A DNA stretch of 64,000 nucleotides. Source: Xiphydria camelus. Its lineage: Eukaryota > Arthropoda > Insecta > Hymenoptera > Xiphydriidae. A program made the translations under genes and the position numbers. Positions 14,601 to 25,132 of the stretch are shown piece after piece. The notes under the pieces are model-generated. The model was not told the origin of the DNA. It worked only from the letters and a program-made list of their open reading frames with translations, and ran no database searches. Within the stretch, counting starts at the first letter, position 1; each line of letters begins with the position of its first letter. The stretch covers positions 3,851,501 through 3,915,500 of the forward strand of contig OY783193.1 in assembly GCA_963678675.1 (NCBI GenBank). The letters run 5' to 3'.

Positions 14601-17600
14601 AGCAGCCGCCCGCTTTCGGCTGCGCGCGATCGAGGCACGCGACGTGTCATCGTTCGCGGTTCACCGACCTACCGGAGACCTTCGCCCGCGCGTCCCCGCC
14701 GATATCAACGATACGCTCGCGCACCCACGGCGATCGAATGTCATACGGCAGACGGCGGCCGTTTATCGCCGGTGATAAATAATTGGCGCCGAAAAGGAAG
14801 AAGCGCGCGCGCCGCCGATTGTACCGTTCGTTCTATTCCGACTGGTCTTTCCTCCTTCGAACGCGGAAAGCCGCACGACGCCAGACGTAAGCGTCGCGAG
14901 TGGGTCTCACCCGCCTACGCGCGCGTTTACGGCTAACGAGCTCGTAACTCGCGATTCGCGCGTATGGGTATCGCGCTATACCTACCTTCGAGCTGGAGTT
15001 AGAGCTAAAACCTGTACGACTATACAGTTCTTCAATTTTATTCGGAATACAACGCGCGATTACCGGACGGGATGCGTAAGTCGTACGATCAATCGCGAAA
15101 CGAACGTGACGTCGATATTAGCGATACGAGAGTCTCGTAAATTAAATGATTAATTACGGGTTTTTATGAAAACACGCGAGAGAGAACAGTTTTCGATAAG
15201 CTCAAAGCTTCCAAATACGAAAGAGACACTGAGAAAAAAAAAGATTAAAGATTATTCTGTTAGAAGGATAATCTGAGTACGAAAGGTGAAATAGATCAAA
15301 AATTATCCTAAGGAAGGTTAAATTGTATACCCTGGAAGGATAATTTTTGATCTGTTTTACCTTTCGTACTCAGACTATCCTTCTAACAGAATAATTTTTA
15401 ATCTTTTCTTTTTCTCAGTGGACGGAGCTATTTTTAGTAGTGTCACTCGTAAGAGATCGCATTACAACTATATGACAGACGTGCCATCGAGCCGAAAGCG
15501 TTACTACTGCATCATTTATTTGTATTGAAATAAGTATTTCTAAAACTGTCTGAATATGGCCAACAGATTTCCGAACAGTTGTTTAATTACATTTTTTCTT
15601 CTGTCCATACAATATTTTTACTATAAATTTAACATAAGCGTTCAAATGCTAAAGTAATCGAAAACTGGATCCGCGACGGTCCAGTCGCGCCGCGATTAAT
15701 CGATCGGCGGCGCGGAATCGCCCCGTTGCAGCGTCGAAGGGTATCCGAACTTCCGCGCGTAGAATCAATCCCTCGACAAACCGTACATCCGAGACACGGC
15801 TTCAATTGGACGGGCCCGGCACGGTGGACGTCGAGGCGACCGCAGGAATGCGCGTCCCGGTCCGGCGACGGAATTATGCCATTCGATGCAGGTGCCGTTA
15901 AGCCGTTACCATTGTTACGACATCGATTCCCCGCGGCGTTGGATTCAAATTTATGCGGCGTCCCTCGCACAATGGACGCGTTTAGGCACCCGATTCGAGC
16001 TCGTACAAGCGGCGAAGCGTGCGTTGAATTTCCCCCGGGGAAACTCCCTCCTCTCGGTTCAACTCGCGCGCTCCAATCCGGCGCTACTCGTTACTCGGCG
16101 AGAAGCAGAGCTCGTGGGTTCGACGCATGGGATTTTTCAGCCGCCAGACTCGGCCAGGTGTGCTACAGCCACGCGCACTGCCGCCTCTGGGACAGCGACA
16201 CGCACTGCGACTTCCTCATTCCCGATCTCTTCGGGCGCTGCCAGTGCACGGCTCCGATGCGTCGCGACGGCGACGTCTGCCGGCCGGACACGCTCGTGCA
16301 GCCGCCGCCCGTTCATCAGCCACAGGTGCAGCCGTCCGGGGGAAACGACGTGACGGAAGTCGAGCAGGAGGAGGGGGGACCCGAGCAGGAGATCCCGCTG
16401 GGAAGCGGGGACGACGATCGGGATACGGGTGAGGGTCGAGAGACGAGAACACACACCCCTTACCGCGTCGCGCGCGTTCGTCAAAAGCCGTCACGTGTTC
16501 GCGTTTACAGGCGTGGAGATATCCTGGCTGAAGAACGCGACCACTCTGCTGTCGACCGTCGCGCCTGCGCAACTGATACCGGTCAACCTCGTGACCCGAC
16601 CCTCGTCGGTGACCCCGAAACCGGATACCCCGGCGCCGAACGAGCTTCCAGACGACGGCGGCGACGACGACGACGCGATCGTGGTCGAGGCGAACACCGA
16701 GCTCGTCCAGACCACTAGCACGGGAGGTGAGGAGATGTTACTCGAGATAAATATTGTCACCGCGCGCGCGTCGACGCGACCGGATTCTTTCCGGCTATTT
16801 TTTACACGGATATTCGGCAACGAAACGTCGAAATGCCGAGAACGCGTTTCGCGCGCGAAGAATTAAGGTTTCTCGAGCGTTATACTACAAATAGTGAGAA
16901 ATGCTTGAGAATGATTGCATTCGGTAGATTGAAGTAAAGAAAAAATTCAGTTAAATTTTCAAGTCTTTTAAGAAGCTCGTTGCAAAGATTTTTGAATAAC
17001 AAAATAACATATGTACGTTCTTATGGGTTGTAACCAACAAACCGCGATATTACTGAGAAAAATAGTGAAAAAATTCTGAAATTTTTTGAACAGCAAGTTT
17101 AATGAACGAAAATCATCTGTACCAATTTTCACGTTCATTAAGACGCCCGTTATTTTTTAATTAATTGTTCTTTATAAATTTAACTTTTGATAAGTCAATG
17201 TGGCGACGTTGCATGACGTACAGATGCATGAGCAGATGTTTTGGGCTCCATTTTTGAACTCACAGATACTGTACGTCAAACGTTGTCGCCACATCGCACG
17301 AAGAACATACTTTAGAGTGTTACTGTATACTTCAGTGGACGAACTTTTAGCAGGGAAAAAGCCCCTGTACCGCTCGAGAAACCTTAAGGACCGTCGTGCG
17401 TGTGCGGTCACATTGGTCGTGTGCGGCTCGAAGCAAACGAGAAAAAGAAGAAGAATAATAGAGGGACGGAAGTAAATCGTATTTTCGACGGCGAACATAT
17501 TTCTCCGCCGACTCAATCCAACGTAATAATCGATTTTCCGTCGCAGCGCCGATGAAGACCGACAGACACGAACCCAGCACGATCACCGCCGTCAGCCTCG

Positions 17601-18738
17601 GTCTCGCCTGCACCGCGGACGCGGAGTGTCGCATGGCCGATCCGCACTCGCGCTGCGTCAACGGCGCGTGCGACTGCGCCAATCGAGGAAACGGAAGCAG
17701 GGCGTGCAGCGCGAAGAGACCGGGCTGCGCGCCCGGCACCTTCCAGTGCAGGAGTTCCGGCGCCTGCGTCAGTTGGTTCTTCGTGTGCGACGGACGGTCC
17801 GACTGCAGCGACGCCTCCGACGAGGAGTGCGGGCTGGCGAGGTGTCCCGCGCAGGCCTTCCGGTGCCGGCGGAGCGGCGTGTGCATCTCCAAGGCGGGTC
17901 TCTGCGACGGCCGCGTCGACTGTCCCGACGGCGAGGACGAGGACGGCTGCAACGACAGGAGAAGTCAGTCGAAGCGCTCGGGCGGATGGGAAATTGGATG
18001 GAAATTAGTCGTCGCTTCGTCGGGCTTCGAATGTGAAAAAGAAGCGGCGAGAGATGAGGCGTATCTCGAGACACGCGTGGAGAGAAATCCCACGCGGTGC
18101 TCACGCGTCCCACTTTCCGCGCACAAAAGCGCCTCTCTAATTATCGCTCGCGCGCCATTGTCGAAGCCGGCGCGACCACTAATCGATCGATCCATTAGCG
18201 CTCGTCACACGCGGCTCGGCTCGTCGAGCACCGTTCGGTCGGAGAGATACATATTAGAAGTACAACTTTGCTTCCGCCGTTATTCCTATCGCAATAAATA
18301 GCAAAAAAAAACGTCGGAAACAAAGTTGTACACCTATTACGTTCGCTCGATCATCACGTCTCTCTCTCTCTCTCTCTTCCCCGTCAGAATGTCCGGAAGG
18401 GGCCTTCCGGTGCACCAACGGCCAATGCCTGCCGGCCTACGAGTTCTGCAACGCGGTCGTCTCCTGCAGGGACGGCAGCGACGAGCCCCGCGGAGCCTGC
18501 CGCACCAGGAACCGCGGTCGCGTGCCACCGCGGCTCTGCCCCTTCCGATGCGGCAACGGACGGTGCCGTTCGGACGCGATCACCTGTAGCGGCCGCGACG
18601 GATGCGGCGACGGCTCCGACGAGAGGAACTGTTCCGTTTGCAGTAAGTGTGCGTCGATTTCAGGACGATATCGCGCGCCGCTGTTGACGCTGATCCGTAT
18701 GACACGTCGTTGTTTCAGAATGCGCGGCAACGCAGTGA
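2669..18738 (+). CDS. Secreted EB-module and LDL-receptor class A repeat protein (512 aa, 8 exons)
   Basis: Exons 2669-2716, 13255-13417, 13616-13747, 16141-16428, 16511-16726, 17547-17963, 18388-18642 and 18719-18738 join in frame to 512 aa. From exon 2 on every internal junction is phase 1, as in modular extracellular proteins. Residues 1 to about 24 form a signal peptide split by the 10.5-kb first intron. Exons 2-4 carry Cys-rich EB/EGF-like modules ([29 protein letters not shown]). An acidic, Pro/Thr-rich linker (about 165-285) follows, then a further EB-like module (about 303-337). Four LDLa repeats lie at about 344-378, 383-419, 423-459 and 468-503, with acidic Ca-binding signatures such as [18 protein letters not shown] and GCGDGSDE. 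No transmembrane segment is seen, so secretion is inferred. The exon 6 donor (GTCAGT) is weak but phase-consistent. The last exon adds only six residues. A likely poly(A) signal lies at 19182. The specific orthologue was not recognised. Confidence 0.85.
3930..4200. repeat. Dispersed repeat, related copies near 47.24 and 47.96-48.11 kb
   Basis: The segment around 3942-4000 resembles the reverse complement of about 47955-48030. The phrase AAAATCGAAACCTCGG near 4153 recurs, slightly diverged, near 47241. Short frames here encode similar peptides (GFIEEIS...HR) in both places, which reflects shared repeat ancestry rather than a gene. Confidence 0.5.
4379..4977. mobile_element. piggyBac-type MITE with TTAA target duplication
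   Basis: TTAA flanks both ends (4379-4382 and 4974-4977). The termini are inverted repeats: CCCTTCGTTACTCACGTGGG at the left, matched by CCCACGTGAGCAGCGAAGGA at the right. Subterminal sequence at about 4415-4440 and 4934-4958 is also inverted. TTAA with a CCC start is characteristic of the piggyBac superfamily. There is no transposase ORF. It lies in intron 1 of the EB/LDLa gene. Confidence 0.75.
5380..5636. mobile_element. Small foldback MITE
   Basis: Inverted arms at 5380-5408 and 5603-5636 share TGTCAACCTGCTAACTC and continue outward as CGGCTAAATG / CATTTAGCCG. About 190 bp of non-coding sequence separates them. The element lies in intron 1 of the EB/LDLa gene; the superfamily is not resolved. 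Confidence 0.6.
6484..6502. repeat. (TA)n microsatellite
   Basis: Short alternating TA run in intron 1 of the EB/LDLa gene. Confidence 0.7.
6614..7398. mobile_element. Foldback DNA element with about 100-bp inner arms
   Basis: The outer ends are AGGGATCCCTCATAAG (from 6615) and its inverse ending near 7397. Long imperfect inverted arms run at about 6648-6742 and 7063-7162 (GCTTCATTTTGCCGAGTCTG and complement). The centre contains two diverged direct copies of a unit including GTATGTCCAGTCCGACA, around 6870 and 7013. No transposase frame is present. It lies in intron 1 of the EB/LDLa gene. Confidence 0.65.
8275..8600. repeat. Dispersed repeat, empty-site copy (second copy at about 15.19-15.68 kb)
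   Basis: This segment aligns over about 300 bp with 15190-15680, for example GGAGACGGAGCTGTTTTTAG at 8321 and ATATGGACAACAGATTTC at about 8465. The 15-kb copy is interrupted by a CACTG-ended MITE where this copy is continuous. Non-coding; element class unknown. Confidence 0.75.
9353..9371. repeat. (CG)n microsatellite
   Basis: Alternating CG run in intron 1 of the EB/LDLa gene, which fits the weak CpG depletion of this locus. Confidence 0.7.
10031..10366. mobile_element. Foldback MITE, about 336 bp
   Basis: Inverted termini: the left arm begins GGGCCTTCTAAACGGG and includes ATATGTGGCTGCAA. The right arm, read inward, begins GGGGTGTCTAAACGG and contains the same ATATGTGGCTGCAA. The middle is non-coding. 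It lies in intron 1 of the EB/LDLa gene. Confidence 0.65.
13780..14310. mobile_element. TTAA-flanked MITE, copy 1 (intron 3 of the EB/LDLa gene)
   Basis: Begins TTAAGGTTTCTCGAGCG and ends CGCTCGAGAAACCTTAA, with TTAA at both ends. Subterminal inverted sequence (GGCAACGTTGCATGACGTAC and a diverged complement) lies near 14111 and 14195. It is very similar over its whole length to the elements at 16863-17387 and 33755-34284. No transposase frame. TTAA duplication suggests mobilisation by a piggyBac-like enzyme, though the GG start is not the classical CCC terminus. Confidence 0.85.
15190..15680. repeat. Dispersed repeat, copy interrupted by a CACTG MITE
   Basis: Homologous to 8275-8600 on both sides of the MITE at 15227-15420. 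Shared stretches include ACGGAGCT followed by TTTTTAGTAG, and TCGAAAACTGGATCC near 15657. It lies in the intron before the 16141 exon of the EB/LDLa gene. Confidence 0.7.
15227..15420. mobile_element. CACTG-ended palindromic MITE, copy A
   Basis: A near-perfect palindrome running from CACTGAGAAAAAAAAAGATT to its inverse ending TCTCAGTG. The GA dinucleotide is duplicated at the borders, as shown by comparison with the uninterrupted sequence near 8321. Other copies lie at 47753, 52765 and 60241. CACTG ends with a 2-bp duplication fit the CMC (CACTA/Mirage) group, but no transposase is present. Confidence 0.85.
16863..17387. mobile_element. TTAA-flanked MITE, copy 2 (intron 5 of the EB/LDLa gene)
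   Basis: Same termini and interior as the 13780 and 33755 elements, flanked by TTAA at 16863-16866 and 17384-17387. It occupies most of the intron between exons 16511-16726 and 17547-17963. Confidence 0.85.
18256..18337. mobile_element. Short MITE with GTACAACTTTG ends
   Basis: The left end GTACAACTTTGCTTCCGCCG is inverted at the right end (CGGAAACAAAGTTGTACACC). A longer relative with the same ends lies at 53116-53321. It lies in the intron between the third-last and second-last exons of the EB/LDLa gene. Confidence 0.6.
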
Positions 18739-19181
18739 TCGTGGCGGCACCGCGGCGAGGTCGCCGCGCACGTGCGCGACAAATATGCCACGGAACGAAT
18801 GGAGCCGGTCGCGCTCTCTTCGAAGCGCTCGCTCTGCGCGTATGACCAAAGACTGGGTGCGGTTCGTCGACGAATTCGCGCTCTGCCGCGCGGACGAATT
18901 ACGTCATTCGGAAGAATACGAAAGATGTGATTCACCGAGCGCAGAGCGGCATTGCAGCGCCGCGCCGCAGGAGACTCTACGATGGGGATTCTCCGGGCGC
19001 TTGCAACGTATAATCGTATACGGATGATTCTTGCAATTATCTTTATCGCGTAGCACATCGCAGCCTCTCGCATAAGGATTCATCGTAACCACGTTAGAAG
19101 TATATATACGTCGTAATTTTAAGTTCTTCCGTATTATGTCGTATTCCGAACTTGACATGGTAGCCATGTGTGTGTGAATCA

Positions 19182-19187
19182 AATAAA
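19182..19187 (+). terminator. Candidate poly(A) signal AATAAA of the EB/LDLa gene
   Basis: AATAAA about 445 bp downstream of the stop codon at 18736-18738. Its use is inferred from position only. Confidence 0.35.
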
Positions 19188-21583
19188 AGCGAATGGAAGA
19201 TTAACGACGCTCAATTTCCCTCAAAGTCGATCCTTTGACGATACGAAGCTCGGCAGAAGTATACGCGTTCTCTCGTCCGCGTTATCTCGCATGCATCCGG
19301 ACGCAGCGATCGGAACGCTTCCGTACGAGCGCAGGTTCGGAAGCGCGGCGTCCGGTCGCACGCGAAAGCGCGGATAAGGACGACGTGCCTCGGATTCAAT
19401 TGCAGCATCTCGCGCGTCGCGTTACGCGTGAATGCAACCGAGAGAACGTACCGCAACGCCTTAAGCGAGTTCTCTTCTCTCCGCTGCCCTTTGCAACGTG
19501 GCGAAATAAGCTTTAATCGTCTCGCAAAGGCGAACCAACGAGACGACGAGTGATTGCACGCGCCGCAACTTCAGCCCGCAGTGTTCACCGAGTTACCGTC
19601 TTCGATAAATCACGCGTCGACGATTTGGTATATTATAAGCTCTGCGTATCCGTCGGTATCGAACGCAAGTTCACAATATCGCGTGAGGGAATTACCGAAA
19701 ACAGAAACAAAGCGCAACCCCCGACTTCGAGTGGCGATTGCGGTGGGCGAAAATAGCAATCGCACACGCGCGACAGCGGTAATAGCGAGTTCTCGTCGTT
19801 ATCTACCGTGCCTGGAGTTAAACAAATGAACCGCGTTATCAATGACACCGTCGAACGGTGAACGGTACCACGCGATGCGGTACAAAAACTCCGAACGACC
19901 TTCCACCGTGGAGCCAAGTCCTCGAGAGCCACCGACTCACGCCACGCTACGTCTTCGCGTAGAAACAAGTGCGAGAACTTCGACGTCGCGAGTGACGTGT
20001 GTCATCGGTGTCCGCCGATCGATAATCAACGCGAAAGCGGAACCGATCGTCTTCACCGCCTCAACGAAAGTCTCGATCATATTGATCGAGCCTCTCGCGA
20101 GAGGCGAGAGCACCCCGCGCTGCATTTCCCGCGTCGCCGCCGCTCGTCGATACCCGCGCGCCACTCGAGGATCGTCCCCCTCCCGCGAAGTCGAGTGCAA
20201 ACGACACCTGCGCCTTGCGACTCCGAAGCGTCCCCGTGTGCGCCGCATGCGTACGCGACGCGCAACGCTCTTATCGCGCGGGTGGGGTATCGGCGCGCAC
20301 CCCGCTCAGACGGAGATTCAGTCGGAGGCCATCTTTCGTAAGCGGATTATCCGCGGCGTTCGCGACACACGAACGGAGACGGCCGTCGTCGTCGTCGTCG
20401 CGTCGAGGTTCGTCGACGACGAGGGGACAGCGAGGTGGTACGTTGTACGCGCGCGGATTGCTCCGCCAACGGGGTGTGCACGACGAATCCGGGGGTTGCG
20501 AGGAGGAAGGTCGATCGGGGGTGGGATATTCACGGAGCTGTCGTGCTTCGAAGTCGGTGTTTGCTTCGTTTCGGGGGTAGAACGTCGAGTCTGTTCGGTT
20601 ACGGCGATCCGGAAGAAGCTTCCGGATGAAAGGACCGCTAAGGTCGGTTGCGGCGAACGCTCGTTGGTTTCATTGGAACTGATCGCACGGGAGTTTCTCT
20701 AATTCGGCATCTATCGTGTGTTCCGATTTTTAATACATACGCGTACGGAAAAACGTATTAAATATTTTCTCTCTTTGCTATTTGACATTTTTGGAAAAAG
20801 CTGATCACCGGTAGCAGACATCGAGACGTTCGCCGCGGCGCAACGAATCCCTCGTCGCGGTTTCTCCGCGGCAACGACGTCGATCAGCTGTCCAAACGTT
20901 TAGACTTAATAGCGCCAATTGAACGAAAAGACTCGACGGTGATACTGTACGGTTGCGTTGGAGCGAGCGAATTTTTCCATCGGCCCGTTTAAATTCGTCA
21001 AAAGCCATCGGTGTTTCCTTTTAACGCGACGAAAAATGATCATTCTTTCCAGATAATCATCGATCCAATCTCACATCTCCCGCGAGATATCGCCGAAATA
21101 AAAGCGCGCCTGTCGAAGTTACCGAATGACGAAACACTCGTTTAAAGCGTTCCTCGTGTCAAGATTAATATCTCTTTGAAATATACGTTTCACGGCTACC
21201 CGTGTTTTCTGAGACGATAAAAGGTAATCTTTTCAGTAACCGTGTCTTTCGTCGGAATTGGAGCAATTTGTCGCGAGTCACGTATAAGGACAAAACATTC
21301 TTACGAAATCTCCACCGATAATGTAGCATCGTGACAACGTAGCATCAACCGAGGCACGTAGAGTACCAACGTGATGTTGGTTTTTATCGTAATTTTTTGC
21401 GGTATAATAAGAGTGACAGACGCGTTAATTACCAGTTCCGCTTTCTTTTTCGCCGCGATTGAGTAGCGCGCGTGTGCCGCTGTCGAGTCGTGCCCTTGAA
21501 GACAAATTGAAGAGAATCACCTCTCCTCGCTATTACGGCTCAACGAGTCTATCGGGTGTCGTGAGGAAGATAAGATTGAGCGG

Positions 21584-21800
21584 TACACCCGGGCTCACGG
21601 AATCTGTCGCTGGTGACTTTTTTTTAATGTTATTTTTAAACGTACTAACCAATGATTAATCAATCCTCGTGCTTTCATTAACGAGAGTAGACGTCACCGT
21701 AGCTAATGAGGGCATGAGAATTAATTGTTCACTGGTTAGTACGTTTAAAAATAAGGTTTAAAAAAAGTCACCAGCGACAGATTTCGTGAGCACGGGTGTA
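21584..21800. mobile_element. Foldback MITE, about 217 bp
   Basis: Inverted arms of about 80 bp: TACACCCGGGCTCACGGAAT... at the left and its complement ending CGTGAGCACGGGTGTA at the right. They share TCTGTCGCTGGTGACTTTTT and TTTTTAAACGTACTAACC. The loop is only about 50 bp. No ORF. Confidence 0.7.
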
Positions 21801-22602
21801 CGTATGAGAATACACGGATGGCTTAGCCTTTGAGTTCGTCGAGCGAGAATACTTCCGGCAAAGCGTGCGCGATGCAATCGTCGACACGACGATTACAACT
21901 CGTTTCGCGATGCGACGATATTTGCAGTGAAAATTATATCATTCGTTACTCGAGCTCGCGGACGATGCACGAAAAATTTACATGGCTTATCGCGCTTCCC
22001 TGGTAACTTCATCCGCAAAAAATGTGCGCATTTTAATATCGCGTCTCCTCGTCGCTCGTGCACACCTCGCGAAAACAAATGATATTCTCAAATCGACGGA
22101 CCCGATCCTAGCAGCTGGAGCTGTAGCGCGGGTAGTAGGTACGGTCCGTCGTACGTCGACCGCCGTATCGTTCCCAGTAAGGCGACAGACGCATGACGGA
22201 TCGTACCTACTGGCCACCTAGTTCCGGCCCGCTGTATTAACCGCAGCATTCACGCGTATCGTCGTCGCAACGATGGAGTAACGTTTGTTTCTTCGCAAAC
22301 GACAATAATTGTCGCCGACGCGATTCGAGTGTCGCGCGATATTCGAATAACCGAGCGGACGATACTATTTTTGTTTGTCCTCGCGGTAAAAGGATGCCGC
22401 GTCGGTGGGAGCAGGTGAAATGAAAGTCCCGTCGGAAGAAAGTGCACCGAATCGCTAGGAGGCGGCGGAGGATTCGTCTCGCCCCCTTTGCTGTACCGGA
22501 GTAAAAGAGGAGCGCGCGCGCGCGAGGCGATACGGCGATCGAGAGATCCGTCGCTGAATAGATGGATCGAAAGCGGCCGCCGGTGAGAGCAGTGCACGAG
22601 AA

Positions 22603-25131
22603 ATGCAGCCGGGAACGCGTCGCGAGTCGCAGGAGGAGAGTTACGACGACAGGGAGCTCCTGATACCCGATTCGAAAAAGGCGTGCAATCAACTTCGAGA
22701 TGCTCGCGCCGCCGGGATAAAGATGATAGCGAAGGCGAGGTGGTCGCACGTGACGGAACGCCTCTGTCATCGACCGGCGGTGGTTTTGATGTTGCTGCCG
22801 TGCGTGCTCATTCTGACGCTTTATTTGATCTCGGGGATCAACACGGAGTTTGTCGGGCTTCAGTCGTTCTCGTTCAGAAACGACGGCGACACCTACGCTA
22901 ACGGTAAGTTCGGCGCGGAATCGAATTTCGGGTGACGCAGTCGATGGAGTCAATAAATTCGTTATCGTTGTCGAGTTGATAAATTCGACGCTGATTGATG
23001 TTAAAAAAAAGTGAAATATTTCGATCACGCTGTGATCTTGGAGCGAAATTAGTGTACATTGAAAAAAAAACGTCGGGAATATCGTAACGGCGAGCTTTAC
23101 GGAACACTTTCAAGCGTTGCGTGGTCCTCGTTGCGCGGACAGGAAACAGGCGACGCAGATACGGGCGGCGATAGCACGAAGCGGTAGGAAGCACTGAACT
23201 CGATAAAGGAATTTCACGACAAATTTTCGCCTCCGCAGACGGAGTGTTCGGCTACCTCGTGTGGAATCCGAAATGCCACATCCTCTCGAAGGACCCCCTC
23301 GATCCGTCCATCAGGAAATTCGTGAAGACCTTGAGTTTCGAAGCTTGCGCGACGACACCACCGCTCACGAGGATCGAGAGGGACGCCAACGGCAGCTCCC
23401 ACCTCGTCGTGGACTCCGAGCTGGCGAGGAACTTCAGCAACCTCGATTGCTGTTGGACTCGCGTGGAGAGACCGAAGCTGTCGAAGACGCCGGAGCGGAA
23501 GATCGATTTCGATATCAAGTGAGACGGAGAAAATCGATTTCCCCGCGTTAATCGATTCGGGAAGAAGTTAGAGTGCGTACATTTTTTACAGCGTCCTCCC
23601 GGCGTGCGACCACTTCAAGGGCAAGACCCTCCTGCCGCGGAACGTCGAAGTAGTCCTGGTGAAGTGCCGAGCGGGTGTCGAGAGGAAGACCGACGCCTAC
23701 AAGAACGTGCATCCGGTGCTCAACGTCGAGAAGGTCCGCGAGAAGCTCGAGTCGTCGCGTGCCGGCAACGCCTCGAGCGAGTCGCGGAAGCTGAGCGTCC
23801 TGATGATGGGCCTCGACAGCGTCTCCAGGCTGAACTTTCGGCGCGGCATGCCGCTCACCTCGGGTTACATGAGGGCGTCGGGCTGGGTCGAGATGCGCGG
23901 CTACAACAAAATAGGAGAAAACACCTTTCCGAACCTGATGGCGATACTGACCGGTCAGAATCAGTCGACCTCGTACTCGCGCTGCAAGCCCACCGCCTAT
24001 TACGGATTGGACAACTGTCCGATGCTCTGGTACGCCTTTCGCAACGTCAGCTACGCGACCGCCTACGGTGAGGAGGAGTCGCTGCTCAGCACCTTCAACT
24101 ATCTGAAGCTCGGCTTCGTCGAGCCGCCGACCGACTACTACATGAGACCCTACGTCATCGCCTCGGAGAAGCTCCTCCCGGCGAGAAAGAAATACGGGAA
24201 CAAGTACTGCACCGGTCCGGAGCTCAGCGCCGAGAGGATCCTCGACTACGCCGTCGACTTCGCCGGCGCCTTCGTCGGGACGCCGTACTTCGGCTTCTTC
24301 TGGTCGAACTCGGTCACCCACAACGAGGTGAACGGCGCCTCCTCGCTGGACGGCGCGATGCTGCGCAAGATGAAGACGCTGGAGCGCGCGGGGGTCTTCG
24401 ACGACTCGATGGTCGTCTTCCTGAGCGACCACGGGATGCGGTGGGGCCCGATCAGGGACACCCTGGTGGGCTGGTACGAGGAACGCCTGCCCTTCCTCCA
24501 CATCCGGCTGCCCAAGTGGTTCCGCGACGAGAATCCCGCGGCCCACGCGGCTCTTCGCGTCAACGCCGATCGACTGACCTCGCCCTTCGACCTCTACGAG
24601 ACCCTGCGGGACGTGCTGACGAGGGCCGACGGCGAGGCCGCGCCCAGCTCGGGTTGTCCCGGCTGTCAGACCCTCTTCCGGCCGGTTCCGCGGCTGAGGG
24701 GTTGCGAGGACGTCGGCGTGCCGGCGCACTGGTGCACCTGCACCGCCTTCAGGACCGTCGATCGCGACGACCGCGCGGTCACCGAGGGTGTCGACAAATT
24801 TCTCGAGCACGTGGAGGGCATCGTGAGCGGCTACAAGAACGCGAAGGGCAAGCGCCTCTGCGCTCGCCTCAAGCTGCGCAAGCTCTTCAGGGTCGACGAG
24901 ATCGTGCGCTTCGACGACGACGACGACGACGACTCCGCTTCCGAGAGTCGCGAGTACTTTTACACGCTTCAGGTGACGCCGGGCGGCGGAAAGTTCGAGG
25001 CGACGATACGCTACCACGGAAACGGCAGTTACGCGATATCCGACGAGGAGGTCAGCAGGATCAACTCGTACGCCGCCGGTGCCAAGTGCCTCGATCGCGG
25101 GATGAAGCAGTATTGTCACTGTGTCAAATAA
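22603..25131 (+). CDS. DUF229 family type II membrane protein with alkaline-phosphatase/sulfatase fold (706 aa)
   Basis: Three exons (22603-22903, 23239-23518, 23592-25131) join in phase 1 and phase 2 to 706 aa. The N-terminus is cytoplasmic and polar, followed by a hydrophobic anchor at about residues 58-78, so the bulk should be luminal or extracellular. The third exon has the hallmarks of DUF229: MGLDSVSRLNF near residue 263 (Asp/Ser at the predicted metal/nucleophile site), ENTFPNLMAILTG, and FLSDHGMRWG near 473 (metal-binding Asp-His). A Cys-rich stretch (GCPGCQ, HWCTCTAF) follows the catalytic-like domain, then a run of seven Asp near 635. DUF229 proteins belong to the alkaline-phosphatase superfamily, and most insect members have no known substrate. 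AATAAA overlaps the stop codon. Family confident; function unknown. Confidence 0.93.
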
Positions 25132-25132
25132 A
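25127..25132 (+). terminator. AATAAA overlapping the DUF229 stop codon
   Basis: The TAA stop (25129-25131) lies inside an AATAAA hexamer. If used for cleavage the 3' UTR would be only tens of bases long; use is unproven. Confidence 0.3.

Larger units (their letters stand above)
18739..22602. other. Intergenic region
   Basis: No splice-supported coding sequence was recognised between the EB/LDLa gene and the DUF229 gene. A 286-codon open frame near 19842-20702 has random-looking Arg-rich composition. The stretch contains one palindromic element (21584-21800) and presumably the promoter and 5' UTR of the DUF229 gene. Confidence 0.45.

Noticed and set aside
15726..16718. 330-codon frame taken as one exon
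   Set aside because: Only 16141-16428 is coding in this frame. An acceptor at 16140 and a donor at 16429 restore phase with neighbouring Cys-rich exons; the rest is intronic read-through.
19842..20702. 286-codon open frame on the plus strand
   Set aside because: Arg-rich, low-information composition with equally long overlapping frames on the other strand; no recognisable homology.
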